Shown one piece after another: positions 15,311 to 26,042 of a stretch of 64,000 nt of DNA. Origin of the DNA: Cellulomonas sp. SLBN-39 (GTDB taxonomy: Bacteria > Actinomycetota > Actinomycetes > Actinomycetales > Cellulomonadaceae); NCBI RefSeq assembly GCF_006715865.1, contig NZ_VFOA01000001.1:682001-746000 (forward strand). Reading direction: 5' to 3'. The notes beneath the pieces are model-generated. The model made no database searches. It was not told the DNA's origin and saw only the letters and a program-made list of their open reading frames with translations. Positions within the stretch are counted from its first letter, which is position 1, and each line of letters opens with the position of its first letter. The position numbers and the translations under genes were made by a program.

Positions 15311-16093
15311 TCAGCCGATCCGGATGAAGACCGGGTTGCTCTGCCAGATCGTGCGGAACTGGACCGTCTTGCCGGGCCGCGGCGCGTCGATCATCTGGTT
15401 GCCGCCCGCGTAGATCGCGATGTGGCCGGGGCTCCACATGAGGTCGCCCGGCTGGGCCTCGGCCCGCGACACCACGGTGCCCGCGTAGCGCTGCGCCGAC
15501 GACGTGCGCGGCAGGGAGACGCCGAGCTGCGCGTAGACGTACGAGGTGAAGCCCGAGCAGTCGAAGCCGGCGGGCGTGGTGCCGCCGGAGACGTACGGGA
15601 CGCCGACCAGGCGGGCCGCGACCTCGAGGACCGCGTTGCCGGAGACCGACTGCGGGACCGCGGCGGCGGGGGCCGTCGAGACAGCCGCAGCGGTGTCGGT
15701 CGAGGTGGCGGCCTCGGCGCGCTCGGCGGTGCGCGAGGCGGCGACCGGGGTCTCCACGACCACGACGGGCGCGGGCTTCTCGGCCTTGACGACCGGGGCG
15801 TCGACCGTGAACTCCAGGTCGGCGGGGGCCGAGACCACGGGAGAGGTGTTCAGCACGGCACGGGCCGACGCGGTGAGCGCGGCGGTGTCGACCGAGGCGA
15901 GGGTCCCGGACGCCTGCGTGGCGGCGTTCGACGGGATGGCCATCATCGTGATCATCAGACCGGACGACGCGACGACGGCGGTGCGGCGACCCGCGGTGCC
16001 CATCTGCTCGGACGCCGCGTGGGCGAGGTCGGTGAGCGGCGTCGACGGGCGACGCGCCGAGCGGTGCCGCGCCTTCGTGATGCTGTCGGACAA
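15311..16093 (-). CDS. NlpC/P60 (C40) cell-wall endopeptidase
   Basis: 260 aa from a TTG start at 16093, chosen because AGGAGAGG lies 7 nt upstream and the riboswitch ends just before it. The N-terminus has a long basic region and a hydrophobic segment (VVASSGLMITMMAIPSNA) as in secreted proteins, then an Ala/Val/Pro linker. The C-terminal ~110 residues are the peptidase: catalytic Cys in GFDCSGFTSYVYAQ, His in WSPGHIAIYAG. It cleaves peptidoglycan stem peptides. It is controlled by the ydaO riboswitch, linking wall hydrolysis to c-di-AMP. Confidence 0.9.
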   Translation of the reverse strand: MSDSITKARHRSARRPSTPLTDLAHAASEQMGTAGRRTAVVASSGLMITMMAIPSNAATQASGTLASVDTAALTASARAVLNTSPVVSAPADLEFTVDAPVVKAEKPAPVVVVETPVAASRTAERAEAATSTDTAAAVSTAPAAAVPQSVSGNAVLEVAARLVGVPYVSGGTTPAGFDCSGFTSYVYAQLGVSLPRTSSAQRYAGTVVSRAEAQPGDLMWSPGHIAIYAGGNQMIDAPRPGKTVQFRTIWQSNPVFIRIG

Positions 16094-16104
16094 GAGCTGG
16101 CCTC

Positions 16105-16330
16105 TCCTGTCGCCTACGAGGTGAGCTGTCGGGTTCGGGTGGGAGAACACCCGGCCGCGTCGGCCGCCGTCACCGTCCTGCACGTGGGTCGTGCAGAGCG
16201 TCACGTCGTCCGCCGCGGCTTCACCCCAAGGGCACCGTCTCCGGTACCCACGATTTGGGTCCCCCGCCCCTGCCGGCGAGTCGTACGGACCTGCGAGCGG
16301 TGGCAGGGTTCGGCGTGCCGCTCGAGGGCT
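16105..16330 (-). ncRNA. ydaO/yuaA c-di-AMP riboswitch
   Basis: The leader of the C40 gene contains, in order on the minus strand, the conserved blocks of this riboswitch: GCCGAACCCTGCCACC (near 16320-16305), GGGGGACCCA (near 16265-16255), TTGGGGTGAAGCC (near 16230-16218), and the 3' block CCCGAACCCGACAGCTCACC followed by TCGTAGGCG (near 16140-16110). Ends are approximate. In actinomycetes this class precedes cell-wall hydrolase genes and turns expression off when c-di-AMP binds; the off-switch direction here is from the family, not from the sequence. Confidence 0.85.
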
Positions 16331-16362
16331 CCCCGGAGGAGGGTTCCGGTGAAGCAGGACCG

Positions 16363-16391
16363 AACGTACCGCCCCTCGCAGGCATTGTCAC
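16363..16391 (-). promoter_or_regulatory. promoter of the riboswitch-C40 transcript
   Basis: GTGACA (16391-16386), an exact 17-nt spacer and TACGTT (16368-16363) on the minus strand. Transcription would start near 16356, about 25 nt before the riboswitch. The remaining ~170 bp up to the DtxR-family stop codon (16565) shows nothing further. Confidence 0.6.
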
Positions 16392-16564
16392 GCTCCGGTC
16401 ACGAACATCTCGGGGAGGTCATGGACGGCCGTCCGGTGCGGGCGCGCGACACGCCGTGCCGACCTGCGCCGACACAGGGCACGGCCGAGCGGGTGACAGG
16501 GCGGGTGACTTTCCGCGCGACGCGCCGGGAGCCGGTCGCCCGGCGTCCCACGGTGGGCTAGGAG

Positions 16565-18506
<1,942 letters not shown>

Positions 18507-18523
18507 GCCCCCGCCCGCCGACA

Positions 18524-18563
18524 GCACGAGAGCCCGCGACCAGCAGGTCGCGGGCTCTCGTGC
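18524..18563. terminator. bidirectional hairpin terminator
   Basis: A perfect 18-bp stem (18524-18541 with 18546-18563) around AGCA, midway between the convergent serC and LAXTG-protein genes. It would serve both. Confidence 0.8.
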
Positions 18564-18582
18564 GTGCAGCGTGCCGTGCGGG

Positions 18583-19257
18583 TCAGGCGTCCTGACGACG
18601 GCGGCGGGCGACCAGGAGCGCGGCGGCACCCGCGGCGAGCAGGGCCGCACCGCCCGCGGCGAGCGGCAGGGCCTGCGACCCCGTCGCGGCCAGCACGTCG
18701 GACCGCGACGTCGACGTCGGGCCCGCGGCGAGCACGTCGCTGCCCGAGGGGCTGGTGGCGCACTGCGGGGTCGACGGCGGGTACGCCACGTCGACCGTCG
18801 CGGTCGGGTTCACCTCGAACTGCACGGTGACGGTCGGGCGGACCCAGTCGTACTCGTCGCCCTCGACCCACTCGCCGTCCACGAGGCTCCAGCCGGGCCA
18901 GTCGACGCCCACGCCGTCCTCCTCGACCGCACCGGGCCACAGGACCGTGCCGTTCAGGGGCTGGTCGGGGTAGACGACCGTCGGGACGCCGTCCTTGAGG
19001 AACGAGATCGTCACCGTGGTGTTCGGCGTGCCCACCGGGTCGACCGCGTACTGCAGCTTCGGCACGTCGTTGTCGCAGATCGGCGAGATGACCGTGAGCT
19101 CGAGCTCGCACGGCAGCGGGTCGCCGTACTCGTCGGTGCCGCCCTCGCACCCGGGAGCGGTGGGGTTCGGGGTGGCGGCGGACGCCACGGCGGGGACGCC
19201 GAGGGCGAGGAGAGGGGCGAGGGCCGCGACGGCGACGGCCCGACGGAAGGCGCGCAT
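18583..19257 (-). CDS. LAXTG-anchored surface protein
   Basis: 224 aa, ATG start at 19257. A signal peptide (MRAFRRAVAVAALAPLLALG, then VPAVASA) is followed by an extracellular beta-rich region with four cysteines. The C-terminus has DVLAATGSQ, a hydrophobic helix and a RRRR tail. LAATG fits the LAXTG signal of class E sortases of actinomycetes. The ligand or role is unknown. No sortase gene is in the window. Confidence 0.8.
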   Translation of the reverse strand: MRAFRRAVAVAALAPLLALGVPAVASAATPNPTAPGCEGGTDEYGDPLPCELELTVISPICDNDVPKLQYAVDPVGTPNTTVTISFLKDGVPTVVYPDQPLNGTVLWPGAVEEDGVGVDWPGWSLVDGEWVEGDEYDWVRPTVTVQFEVNPTATVDVAYPPSTPQCATSPSGSDVLAAGPTSTSRSDVLAATGSQALPLAAGGAALLAAGAAALLVARRRRQDA

Positions 19258-19359
19258 GGCAGGCTCCGCTCGGAGATTCGGACGATTCCCCCTTATCGTC
19301 CCGGACCGGACGCGCGGAACCAAGCCGCCGAGCGGGTGATACCTCCCCACATGTCCGTT

Positions 19360-21189
19360 TCACCCGCTCGCGCAGGCGAACGCGTGCTCGCCCGGGGACG
19401 TGAGCGTCGGGGTCGTGCGGACCGTGGCCGCGCCGTCGTGCAGCGGCACCTCGACGGTGACCCGCTGGTCCTGGCCGGGCGCCAGCACCGACGAGATCCG
19501 CTGCACCGTGCGGCCGTCCACCTCGTCCCGGTCGCCGCCGACGACCGTCCCGTCGCGCCGCAGGGTCGGCGCGGGGTCCCCGGACGCGGACCACACCGAG
19601 ACGACGGTCGCGAGCGACCCTGCCGGCACCCCGTCGGCGGTCCCCGTCACGACGAGCGGGAACGACGCCACGTCGGCCGGCGGGTCGTACGCGAGGTCCA
19701 GCACCACGGTCACGGCCGGCCGGTCGCCCGTGCACCGGGCGTCGGTGAACGTCACGTCCGTGGCGAGGTACGCCCCGACCTTGCCCTGCGTCGCGTCGTT
19801 GAGGAACACCCCGACCACGTCGTCGTGCGCCGGGTCGAGGAACGTGCCGCCGACGACGGTGCCCGCGAGCACCTCCTGCTCGGCCGGGCGCGCCGACCAC
19901 ACGCGCACGCGCCGCTCGTCGACCGTGCGCCGGACCGCGTCGAGCAGCGCGGGCGCGTCGCCGCGCCCGCTGGTGACGGCGTCGAGCACGGACGCGGCGA
20001 CGGTCGCGAAGTACGCGTCCGCCGCGACGCCGTCGGGGTGGGTCAGGTACGCCTCCCGCAGCAGAGCACCGACGAGCCCGTCGCCGGACAGCTCTCCCCC
20101 GTCGGGGTCGTCGACGCCGCCGAGCGCCCCGACGAGGGTGCCGACGGCCACCGGGTCGGTGGCCACGACGCCGTCGACGGCGCCGCCCACGTCCCGCGCC
20201 CAGCGGGCGGCGACGAGCTCGGCGGTGCGGGGGAACTCGGGGGTCGCGGTCGCGTTCTGGACCCAGCGGCCGAGCGCGTCCGTGTGCACGGCGACCTCCT
20301 GCTCCGTGAGCGGGAGGACCGGCTCGTCGAGCGGGGGCAGGTCGGCCGTGGACCGCTGCGCCACCACCTCGAGCGCCCCCGCGTCGGCCCGCACCGCGGT
20401 GACCGACCCCACGATGCCGCCGGCGGTGCGCAGCTCGGCGGTGTTCAGGGCGAGGACGAGGTACGTGCGCGGCTCGTCGGCGCCGAGCATCGGCGGCAGC
20501 AGCGCCAGGGCGCCGGCCGCGGGTGCCAGCCGCTCGTCGGCCTGCGCCAGCGTCGCCCCGACGTCGCCGACCGGCCCGGCCAGCGCCCCGACGAGCCCGT
20601 CCGGGTCGAGGGCGTCCACCTGCGCGCGGGCCCGCGCGGTCGTGGCGGCGGCGGCCCCGACCTCGTCGGCCGCGACCTGCAGCGCGTCGACGTCCACCTG
20701 GCCGTCCGGGGTGCGCAGCGCACCGTCGAGCAGCGTGCCCACGGCGTCGAGGGCGGGCAGGGCGTCGGTGGCGAGGTCGTCGACGGCCACGGCGACCACG
20801 CGGACCGCCTCGAGCTGGGCGCCGACCCACGGGACGTGCTCCGCGAGCGCCCACACCGGGTCGTCGGTCGCCGCCCGGGCACGGGCCGTGCGCTCGCGGA
20901 CCGCGACGAGGTCGGCGGACAGGTCGGTGGCGGCGGCGCCGGCGTCCGCCGGGTCGAGGTCGACGTCGGCCAGCAGGTCGCGCGCGTCCTGCAGCGCGGT
21001 GGCGGCCTGGTAGCCGCGCCAGGCCACCCAGCCGGCGAACGCGAGGAGCACGACGAGCAGGACCGCGACGACCACGCCGGCGCGGCGGGCGGTGCGGGCA
21101 CGGCGCGGCCCGGCCGGGGCACCGGGCGCCCGCTCGTCGTCCGCGCCGGTGCTCGCGGCCGTTGGCGCGGCGTCGTCGCGTGTGCTCAC
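19360..21189 (-). CDS. DUF4012 domain membrane protein
   Basis: 609 aa, GTG start at 21189. A short cytoplasmic Ala/Arg-rich N-terminus is followed by one transmembrane helix (~40-60, VVVAVLLVVLLAFAGWVAW). The large extracytoplasmic part contains the DUF4012 pattern (YLVLALNTAELRTAGGIVGS, then TEFPRTAELVAARW-like residues). DUF4012 proteins are common in actinomycetes, often near envelope or polysaccharide genes; the role is unknown. The only cysteines (DARCTGD and FACASG) are extracytoplasmic and may form a disulfide. Confidence 0.82.
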   Translation of the reverse strand: MSTRDDAAPTAASTGADDERAPGAPAGPRRARTARRAGVVVAVLLVVLLAFAGWVAWRGYQAATALQDARDLLADVDLDPADAGAAATDLSADLVAVRERTARARAATDDPVWALAEHVPWVGAQLEAVRVVAVAVDDLATDALPALDAVGTLLDGALRTPDGQVDVDALQVAADEVGAAAATTARARAQVDALDPDGLVGALAGPVGDVGATLAQADERLAPAAGALALLPPMLGADEPRTYLVLALNTAELRTAGGIVGSVTAVRADAGALEVVAQRSTADLPPLDEPVLPLTEQEVAVHTDALGRWVQNATATPEFPRTAELVAARWARDVGGAVDGVVATDPVAVGTLVGALGGVDDPDGGELSGDGLVGALLREAYLTHPDGVAADAYFATVAASVLDAVTSGRGDAPALLDAVRRTVDERRVRVWSARPAEQEVLAGTVVGGTFLDPAHDDVVGVFLNDATQGKVGAYLATDVTFTDARCTGDRPAVTVVLDLAYDPPADVASFPLVVTGTADGVPAGSLATVVSVWSASGDPAPTLRRDGTVVGGDRDEVDGRTVQRISSVLAPGQDQRVTVEVPLHDGAATVRTTPTLTSPGEHAFACASG

Positions 21190-21268
21190 CGGGCGATGGT
21201 CGCACGACGGACGAACCGGGCATCGGGCCCGGCGGCACATTCACCCGCGGGGGCGGCGGCGCGGACCG

Positions 21269-22633
21269 TCAGGCCGCGGACTGCGCGTCGGCGGCGTCCT
21301 GGGCCCCGACCCGGGCGGGGGCGGTGCGGGCGCGCTCGTTACCGGGGCGGGTGGGGTCGGGGCGGTGTGCGGCGTCGGCCAGGTGCACGACCTCCACGTG
21401 GGGGCGGCCGGCCACGTGGTAGCGCACCCGGACGTTCCAGTGGGTCCGGGCCCACCACGCGGCGCCGAGCGAGACCGCGAGGGCGCTGATCGAGCCGACG
21501 CCGATCGCCCAGCGGGCGCCGAACGTCTCCCCGATCCAGCCGACGACGGGTGAGCCCACGGGCGTGGCCCCGAGGAAGACCACCATGTAGAGGGACATGA
21601 CGCGCCCGCGCATGGCCGGGTCGGTGCTCATCTGGATCGCGGAGCTGGCGGCGGTCATCATCGTCAGCGAGGCGAGGCCGACGGGGATGCACGCGATCGC
21701 GAACGTCAGGTAGGTGGGCATGAGCGCGAGCACGCCCGTGGCGACGCCGAAGGCGAAGGCCGCGCCGATGACCAGCCGCACGCGGGGCCGGTCGCGGCGC
21801 GCGGCGAGCAGCGCACCGGTGAGCGAGCCGATCGCCAGCACGGACCCGAGCACGCCGTACTCCTGGGCGCCGCGGCCGAACTCGGTGCGGGCCATGAGGG
21901 CGCTGGTGAGCTGGAAGTTCAGGCCGAACGTGGAGACGACGCCGACGACGACCATGATGACGACGATGTCGGTGCGGCTGCGGACGTAGGCGACGCCCTC
22001 GCGGATCTGCCCCTTGGCGCGCGGCGCGGACGGCATCGGGTAGAGCTCCGCGCGGCGCATCGCGGTGATCGAGACGATCGTCGCGGCGAACGAGACGGCG
22101 TTGATCACGAACACCCAGCCGGTGCCGACGGCAGCGATGAGGAGCCCGGCGAGCCCGGGACCGACGAGGCGCGCGGCGTTGAACGACGCGCTGTTGAGAC
22201 CGACGGCGTTGGACAGCCGCCCCGCCGGCACGAGCTCGGCGACGAAGGTCTGGCGCACGGGCTGGTCGATGGCGGACACGCAGCCGAGCAGCCCGGCGAA
22301 GGCGTAGACCTGCCAGAGCTGGGCGTGGCCGGACAGCACGAGCACGCCGAGGCCCGCGGCGAGCAGGCCCTGCGCGACCTGGGTGGCGACGAGCAGCCGG
22401 CGCCGGTCGAACCGGTCGGCGAGCAGCCCGGCCCAGGCGGACAGGACGAGGGTGGGGCCGAACTGGAGCGCGGTGGTGATGCCGACGGCGACGCCGGAGT
22501 CGTCGGTCAGCTCGGTCAGGACGAGCCAGTCCTGCCCGACGCGCTGCATCCAGGTGCCGATGTTGGCGACGAGCGCGCCGGCGAACCAGAGCCGGTAGTT
22601 GCGGAAGGTCAGCGAGGAGAAGGTGGCGCTCAC
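21269..22633 (-). CDS. MFS transporter
   Basis: 454 aa, GTG start at 22633, overlapping the MarR stop codon by 4 bp. Twelve hydrophobic segments; the first (FRNYRLWFAGALVANIGTWM) and the loop WAGLLADRFDRRRLL are typical of EntS/MFS_3-type exporters. It likely pumps a small hydrophobic compound out of the cell. Coupling to the MarR gene suggests a repressor-regulated efflux pair. The C-terminal ~50 residues after WWARTHWNVRVRYHVAG are hydrophilic and variable. Confidence 0.9.
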   Translation of the reverse strand: MSATFSSLTFRNYRLWFAGALVANIGTWMQRVGQDWLVLTELTDDSGVAVGITTALQFGPTLVLSAWAGLLADRFDRRRLLVATQVAQGLLAAGLGVLVLSGHAQLWQVYAFAGLLGCVSAIDQPVRQTFVAELVPAGRLSNAVGLNSASFNAARLVGPGLAGLLIAAVGTGWVFVINAVSFAATIVSITAMRRAELYPMPSAPRAKGQIREGVAYVRSRTDIVVIMVVVGVVSTFGLNFQLTSALMARTEFGRGAQEYGVLGSVLAIGSLTGALLAARRDRPRVRLVIGAAFAFGVATGVLALMPTYLTFAIACIPVGLASLTMMTAASSAIQMSTDPAMRGRVMSLYMVVFLGATPVGSPVVGWIGETFGARWAIGVGSISALAVSLGAAWWARTHWNVRVRYHVAGRPHVEVVHLADAAHRPDPTRPGNERARTAPARVGAQDAADAQSAA

Positions 22634-23055
22634 GCGGTGGTGATCCTCCTGAGGAGCTCGGCGGCGTCCCGCAGCGTGCGGCGCTCGTCGTCGTCGAGCT
22701 CGTCGAGGCGGGCGGCGAGCCAGGCGTCGCGGCGGCGGCGGGTCTCGTGGACCTCGGCCTCGCCCTCGGGGGTGAGGCTGACGACGACCTGCCGGCCGTC
22801 GGTGGGGTGCTCGTCCTTGCGGACGAGGCCGCGGTCGGCGAGGCAGCTGACGGTCCGCGTCATGGCGGGGGGCTGGATGCGCTCGGCGTCGGCCAGCTGG
22901 CCGGGCGACATGGGTCCGTCGCGGTGCAGGATCGCGAGGACGTTGAACTGGGGGTCGGACAGGCCGGCGTCGCCGCGCTCGGCCTTGAGGCGGCGGGTGG
23001 CCCGGCCCAGGGAGACGCGCAGCTCGGCGGCGAGGGTGAGGGCGGTGGTCGGCAC
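22630..23055 (-). CDS. MarR-family transcriptional regulator
   Basis: 141 aa, GTG start at 23055. It has the MarR winged helix (GLSDPQFNVLAILHRDGPMS, then PPAMTRTVSCLADRGLV, then DGRQVVVSLTPEG). TAGGGT (minus strand, 23069-23064) ends 8 nt before the GTG, so the transcript is probably leaderless. Two TTACC half-sites at 23062 and 23075 overlap this promoter and may be the autoregulatory operator. It likely represses the downstream MFS gene. Confidence 0.9.
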   Translation of the reverse strand: MPTTALTLAAELRVSLGRATRRLKAERGDAGLSDPQFNVLAILHRDGPMSPGQLADAERIQPPAMTRTVSCLADRGLVRKDEHPTDGRQVVVSLTPEGEAEVHETRRRRDAWLAARLDELDDDERRTLRDAAELLRRITTA

Positions 23056-23117
23056 GTGTCGTTACCCTACATCATTACCTCGGTTCACGACATTCGGTCA
23101 CCCGGACGGCGCACGAC

Positions 23118-23155
23118 GACGGCCCGCCAACCCCGGCAGGGGCGGACGGGCCGTC
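23118..23155 (-). terminator. hairpin terminator after the UDP-glucose dehydrogenase gene
   Basis: GACGGCCCG (23118-23126) pairs with CGGGCCGTC (23147-23155), with further GC pairing inside. It lies 18 bp downstream of the ugd stop codon. Confidence 0.6.
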
Positions 23156-23172
23156 GAGGTCCGTACGGCGCG

Positions 23173-24498
23173 TCAGGGGCGGCCGAGCGCGCGGTACGTC
23201 CAGCCCGCCGCGCGCCACGACGCCGGGTCGAGCACGTTGCGGCCGTCGACCACGGCCTTCTGCGCCACCAGGGCGCCCACCGTCTGCGGGTCCAGCGCGC
23301 GGTACTGCTCCCACTCCGTGGCCAGCACCACGACGTCCGCACCGGCGACCGCGTCCTCGACCGTCGCGGCGTAGCGCAGGTCGGGCCACTTGGCGCGGGC
23401 GTTCGCCACGGCCTGCGGGTCCGTCACCGTGACGTGCGCACCCTGCAGCTGCATCTGCGCGGCCACCGACAGCGCCGGCGAGTCACGGATGTCGTCGGAC
23501 TCCGGCTTGAACGCGGCACCGAGCACCGCCACGCGCTTGCCCACGATCGAGCCGTTGCAGACCTCGCGCACCAGGTCGACCACGCGCACGCGGCGGCGCA
23601 TGTTGATCGAGTCGACCTCCTTGAGGAACGACAGCGCCTGGTCCACGCCGAGCTCGCCGGCCCGCGCCATGAACGCGCGGATGTCCTTGGGCAGGCAGCC
23701 GCCGCCGAAGCCCAGGCCCGCGTTGAGGAAGCGCCGCCCGATGCGCGCGTCGTAGCCGATCGCGTCGGCGAGGCGCGTGACGTCGGCCCCCGTGGCCTCG
23801 CACAGCTCGGCCATCGCGTTGATGAACGAGATCTTCGTCGCCAGGAACGAGTTGGCCGCGACCTTCACCAGCTGCGCGGTCGCGTAGTCCGTGACCACCA
23901 GCGGGGTGTCGTCGGCCAGCGGCGTCGCGTAGACCTCGTCGAGGACCTCGCGCGCCCGCACACCCTCGGCGGTCGGCTCGCCGTCGCCGTCCGTCGGCAG
24001 GCCGTAGACGAGGCGGTCGGGGTGCAGCGTGTCCTGCACGGCGAAGCCCTCGCGCAGGAACTCGGGGTTCCACACCAGCGTCGCACCCGTGCCCTCGAGG
24101 CGGGCCGCGAGGTCCTCGGCCGTGCCGACCGGCACGGTCGACTTGCCGACGACGAGGTCGCCCGGCTGCACGAACGGCAGCAGCGCCGTGAACGCGGCGT
24201 CGACGTACGACAGGTCGGCCCGGAACTCGCCGTGCTTCTGCGGGGTGCCCACGCACAGGAAGTGCACGCGGGCGCCGGCGGCCGCGGACATCTCCGTGCT
24301 GAAGGTCAGCCGGCCCGTGCCCTGGACGTCCGTGAGCAGCTCGGGCAGGCCCGGCTCGTAGAACGGTGCCGTCCCCGACGCGAGCTGCTCGACCTTGCGG
24401 GCGTCGACGTCGACACCCACGACCTCGTGCCCGAGGTGGGCCATGCTCGCGGCGTGGACGGCTCCGAGGTAGCCGCAGCCGATGACGGAGAGCCGCAC
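23173..24498 (-). CDS. ugd: UDP-glucose 6-dehydrogenase
   Basis: 441 aa, GTG start at 24498 with AGGAGG. The N-terminal NAD-binding motif is VIGCGYLGAVHAASMAHLGH. The catalytic segment is GLGFGGGCLPKDIRAF with its nucleophilic cysteine. The C-terminal domain (VLGAAFKPESDDIRDSPAL) is as expected. It oxidises UDP-glucose to UDP-glucuronate for extracellular polysaccharide. A UDP-mannuronate or other nucleotide-sugar dehydrogenase is possible but less likely. No glycosyltransferase neighbours are seen. Confidence 0.9.
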   Translation of the reverse strand: MRLSVIGCGYLGAVHAASMAHLGHEVVGVDVDARKVEQLASGTAPFYEPGLPELLTDVQGTGRLTFSTEMSAAAGARVHFLCVGTPQKHGEFRADLSYVDAAFTALLPFVQPGDLVVGKSTVPVGTAEDLAARLEGTGATLVWNPEFLREGFAVQDTLHPDRLVYGLPTDGDGEPTAEGVRAREVLDEVYATPLADDTPLVVTDYATAQLVKVAANSFLATKISFINAMAELCEATGADVTRLADAIGYDARIGRRFLNAGLGFGGGCLPKDIRAFMARAGELGVDQALSFLKEVDSINMRRRVRVVDLVREVCNGSIVGKRVAVLGAAFKPESDDIRDSPALSVAAQMQLQGAHVTVTDPQAVANARAKWPDLRYAATVEDAVAGADVVVLATEWEQYRALDPQTVGALVAQKAVVDGRNVLDPASWRAAGWTYRALGRP

Positions 24499-24698
24499 GT
24501 CGTCCTCCTAGGTATGACGGAACCAGCGCAGACTACCGGGCCCGGCACGGCCCCCGGTGCGCCGACGGTCCCGCGCGCGGCACGCCGACGACGTGCGTGG
24601 CCGCGGCCCTGACGCGGGGTGATCCTTGGGGCGTCCGGGTGAGCAGGCCTGGCGTGTCCCCCGCGCAGGCGGCAGAGTCAGGTCATGGGGGAGGACGA

Positions 24699-26024
24699 GT
24701 GACGAACGACGAGCACCGGCGCGACGGCCCGCCCGTGGACCTCCTGCAGGTCGAACGACGCCGCAGCGGCACGACGGACCCGGTCACGGGGCGACCCAAC
24801 CTGCCCGGGATCACCCCGTCGTGCACGGCCGGGATGGGCGAGGACCAGGTGCTCACCGTGGTCGCCGCCGCGACCGGGCCCCGCACGCTCGACGCCCTGC
24901 CGGGCCGCGGCGACGGCCTCGACGACGCCGAGCGGCTGCTCGCCGACCAGCTCGACGTGTGGGGCGACGGTCTGCCGGGCTCCGTGGTCAGCCCCGCGGA
25001 CGGCACGGCCGTGTACCTCGCGCGCACGACCCACGCCGAGGCCCGCACCCTGCGCGCGCACCTGCCGCTGCTCGTCGAGCAGCTCGACCGCGGCGCGGGC
25101 CGCTCGCCGCTGCTCGCCGAGGCCCAGGGCGCCGCCGCCGAGTCCCCCGCGGTCGTCACCCGGGCCCTGTCCCGCCTCGCTCTGCCGCAGGGCCGTCTGC
25201 CGCAGCCGCACACCGAGGCGACCACGGTCGCGCGGACCCCGCTCTTCGACGCGTGGACGGGCACCCGGGTCGCGTCCCAGGTGCGCCACCACCCCAGCAC
25301 CGTCGGCCCCCGGGACGCGCCCCGCGTGGAGCAGCTGCTGTCGATCACCCGACCCGCACCGTTCCTGGACACCGCGCGCGCCGTCATGGCGGCCACCGCC
25401 CGGTTCACCGACCCCCTGCGCGGTCACGGGCCGCTGCTGTGGGACGCGACCTGCGTGCTCGCGGCCGCCGGCCCCCAGCGCGCGCCCCTCGCCGAGCTGC
25501 TGGTCGAGCACTGCCCCGCGCACGTGTGGGTCGGCGTCGCGGCGTCGCTGCTCGACGGGCCGCCCGACGTGCTCGAGGCGCTCACGCTGCTGCGCGCCCG
25601 CGGGTCCACGATCGTGCTCACCGGGTACGGCTCGGGCCGCGAGACCCCCGAGGCGCTCGACGAGCTCCCCGTCGACGCGGTCGTCGTGGACCCGTGGCTC
25701 GAGCGCGGCGCGACCACCGCGTCCGGGGACCGCGCCGCCCACTGGGCGGTGCTCGAGCACGCGCGCCGGCACGGGGTCACCGCGCTGAGCCACACCCGCG
25801 CCACCGCGACCCTCATGCAGCAGGCCCCGGTCGACGCGCAGGACGTGCCGTGGCCGGTCGGCGGCGTCGACGTCGCCGCGCTCGCCCTCGTGTCCGACGC
25901 GCGCACCGCGGGCCTGTCCCTGCGCGAGACGACCGTGCTGGTCAACGGCGCCGGGCGCCGCACCCCCGCGGGGCGGCGCTGGTCGCGCTACGACGTCGCC
26001 CGCGTGTGGGCCTCGTTCGCGTGA
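24699..26024 (+). CDS. degenerate EAL-domain-like protein
   Basis: 441 aa, GTG start at 24699 with GGGGAGG upstream. Residues ~170-410 read like a decayed c-di-GMP phosphodiesterase: TPLFDAWTGTRVASQVRHHP stands where PIFDLATGRVVGVEALVRW is usual, and LRARGSTIVLTGYGSG plus LPVDAVVVDPWLE stand where LDDFGTGYS and LKIDRSFV are usual. The EAL Glu and the Asp-Asp pair are missing, so it should be inactive, perhaps a c-di-GMP sensor or a scaffold. This relation is by pattern only. The N-terminal ~165 residues match nothing I recognise. Confidence 0.55.
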   Translation: MTNDEHRRDGPPVDLLQVERRRSGTTDPVTGRPNLPGITPSCTAGMGEDQVLTVVAAATGPRTLDALPGRGDGLDDAERLLADQLDVWGDGLPGSVVSPADGTAVYLARTTHAEARTLRAHLPLLVEQLDRGAGRSPLLAEAQGAAAESPAVVTRALSRLALPQGRLPQPHTEATTVARTPLFDAWTGTRVASQVRHHPSTVGPRDAPRVEQLLSITRPAPFLDTARAVMAATARFTDPLRGHGPLLWDATCVLAAAGPQRAPLAELLVEHCPAHVWVGVAASLLDGPPDVLEALTLLRARGSTIVLTGYGSGRETPEALDELPVDAVVVDPWLERGATTASGDRAAHWAVLEHARRHGVTALSHTRATATLMQQAPVDAQDVPWPVGGVDVAALALVSDARTAGLSLRETTVLVNGAGRRTPAGRRWSRYDVARVWASFA

Positions 26025-26042
26025 CCCGCCCGCACCCGACCC

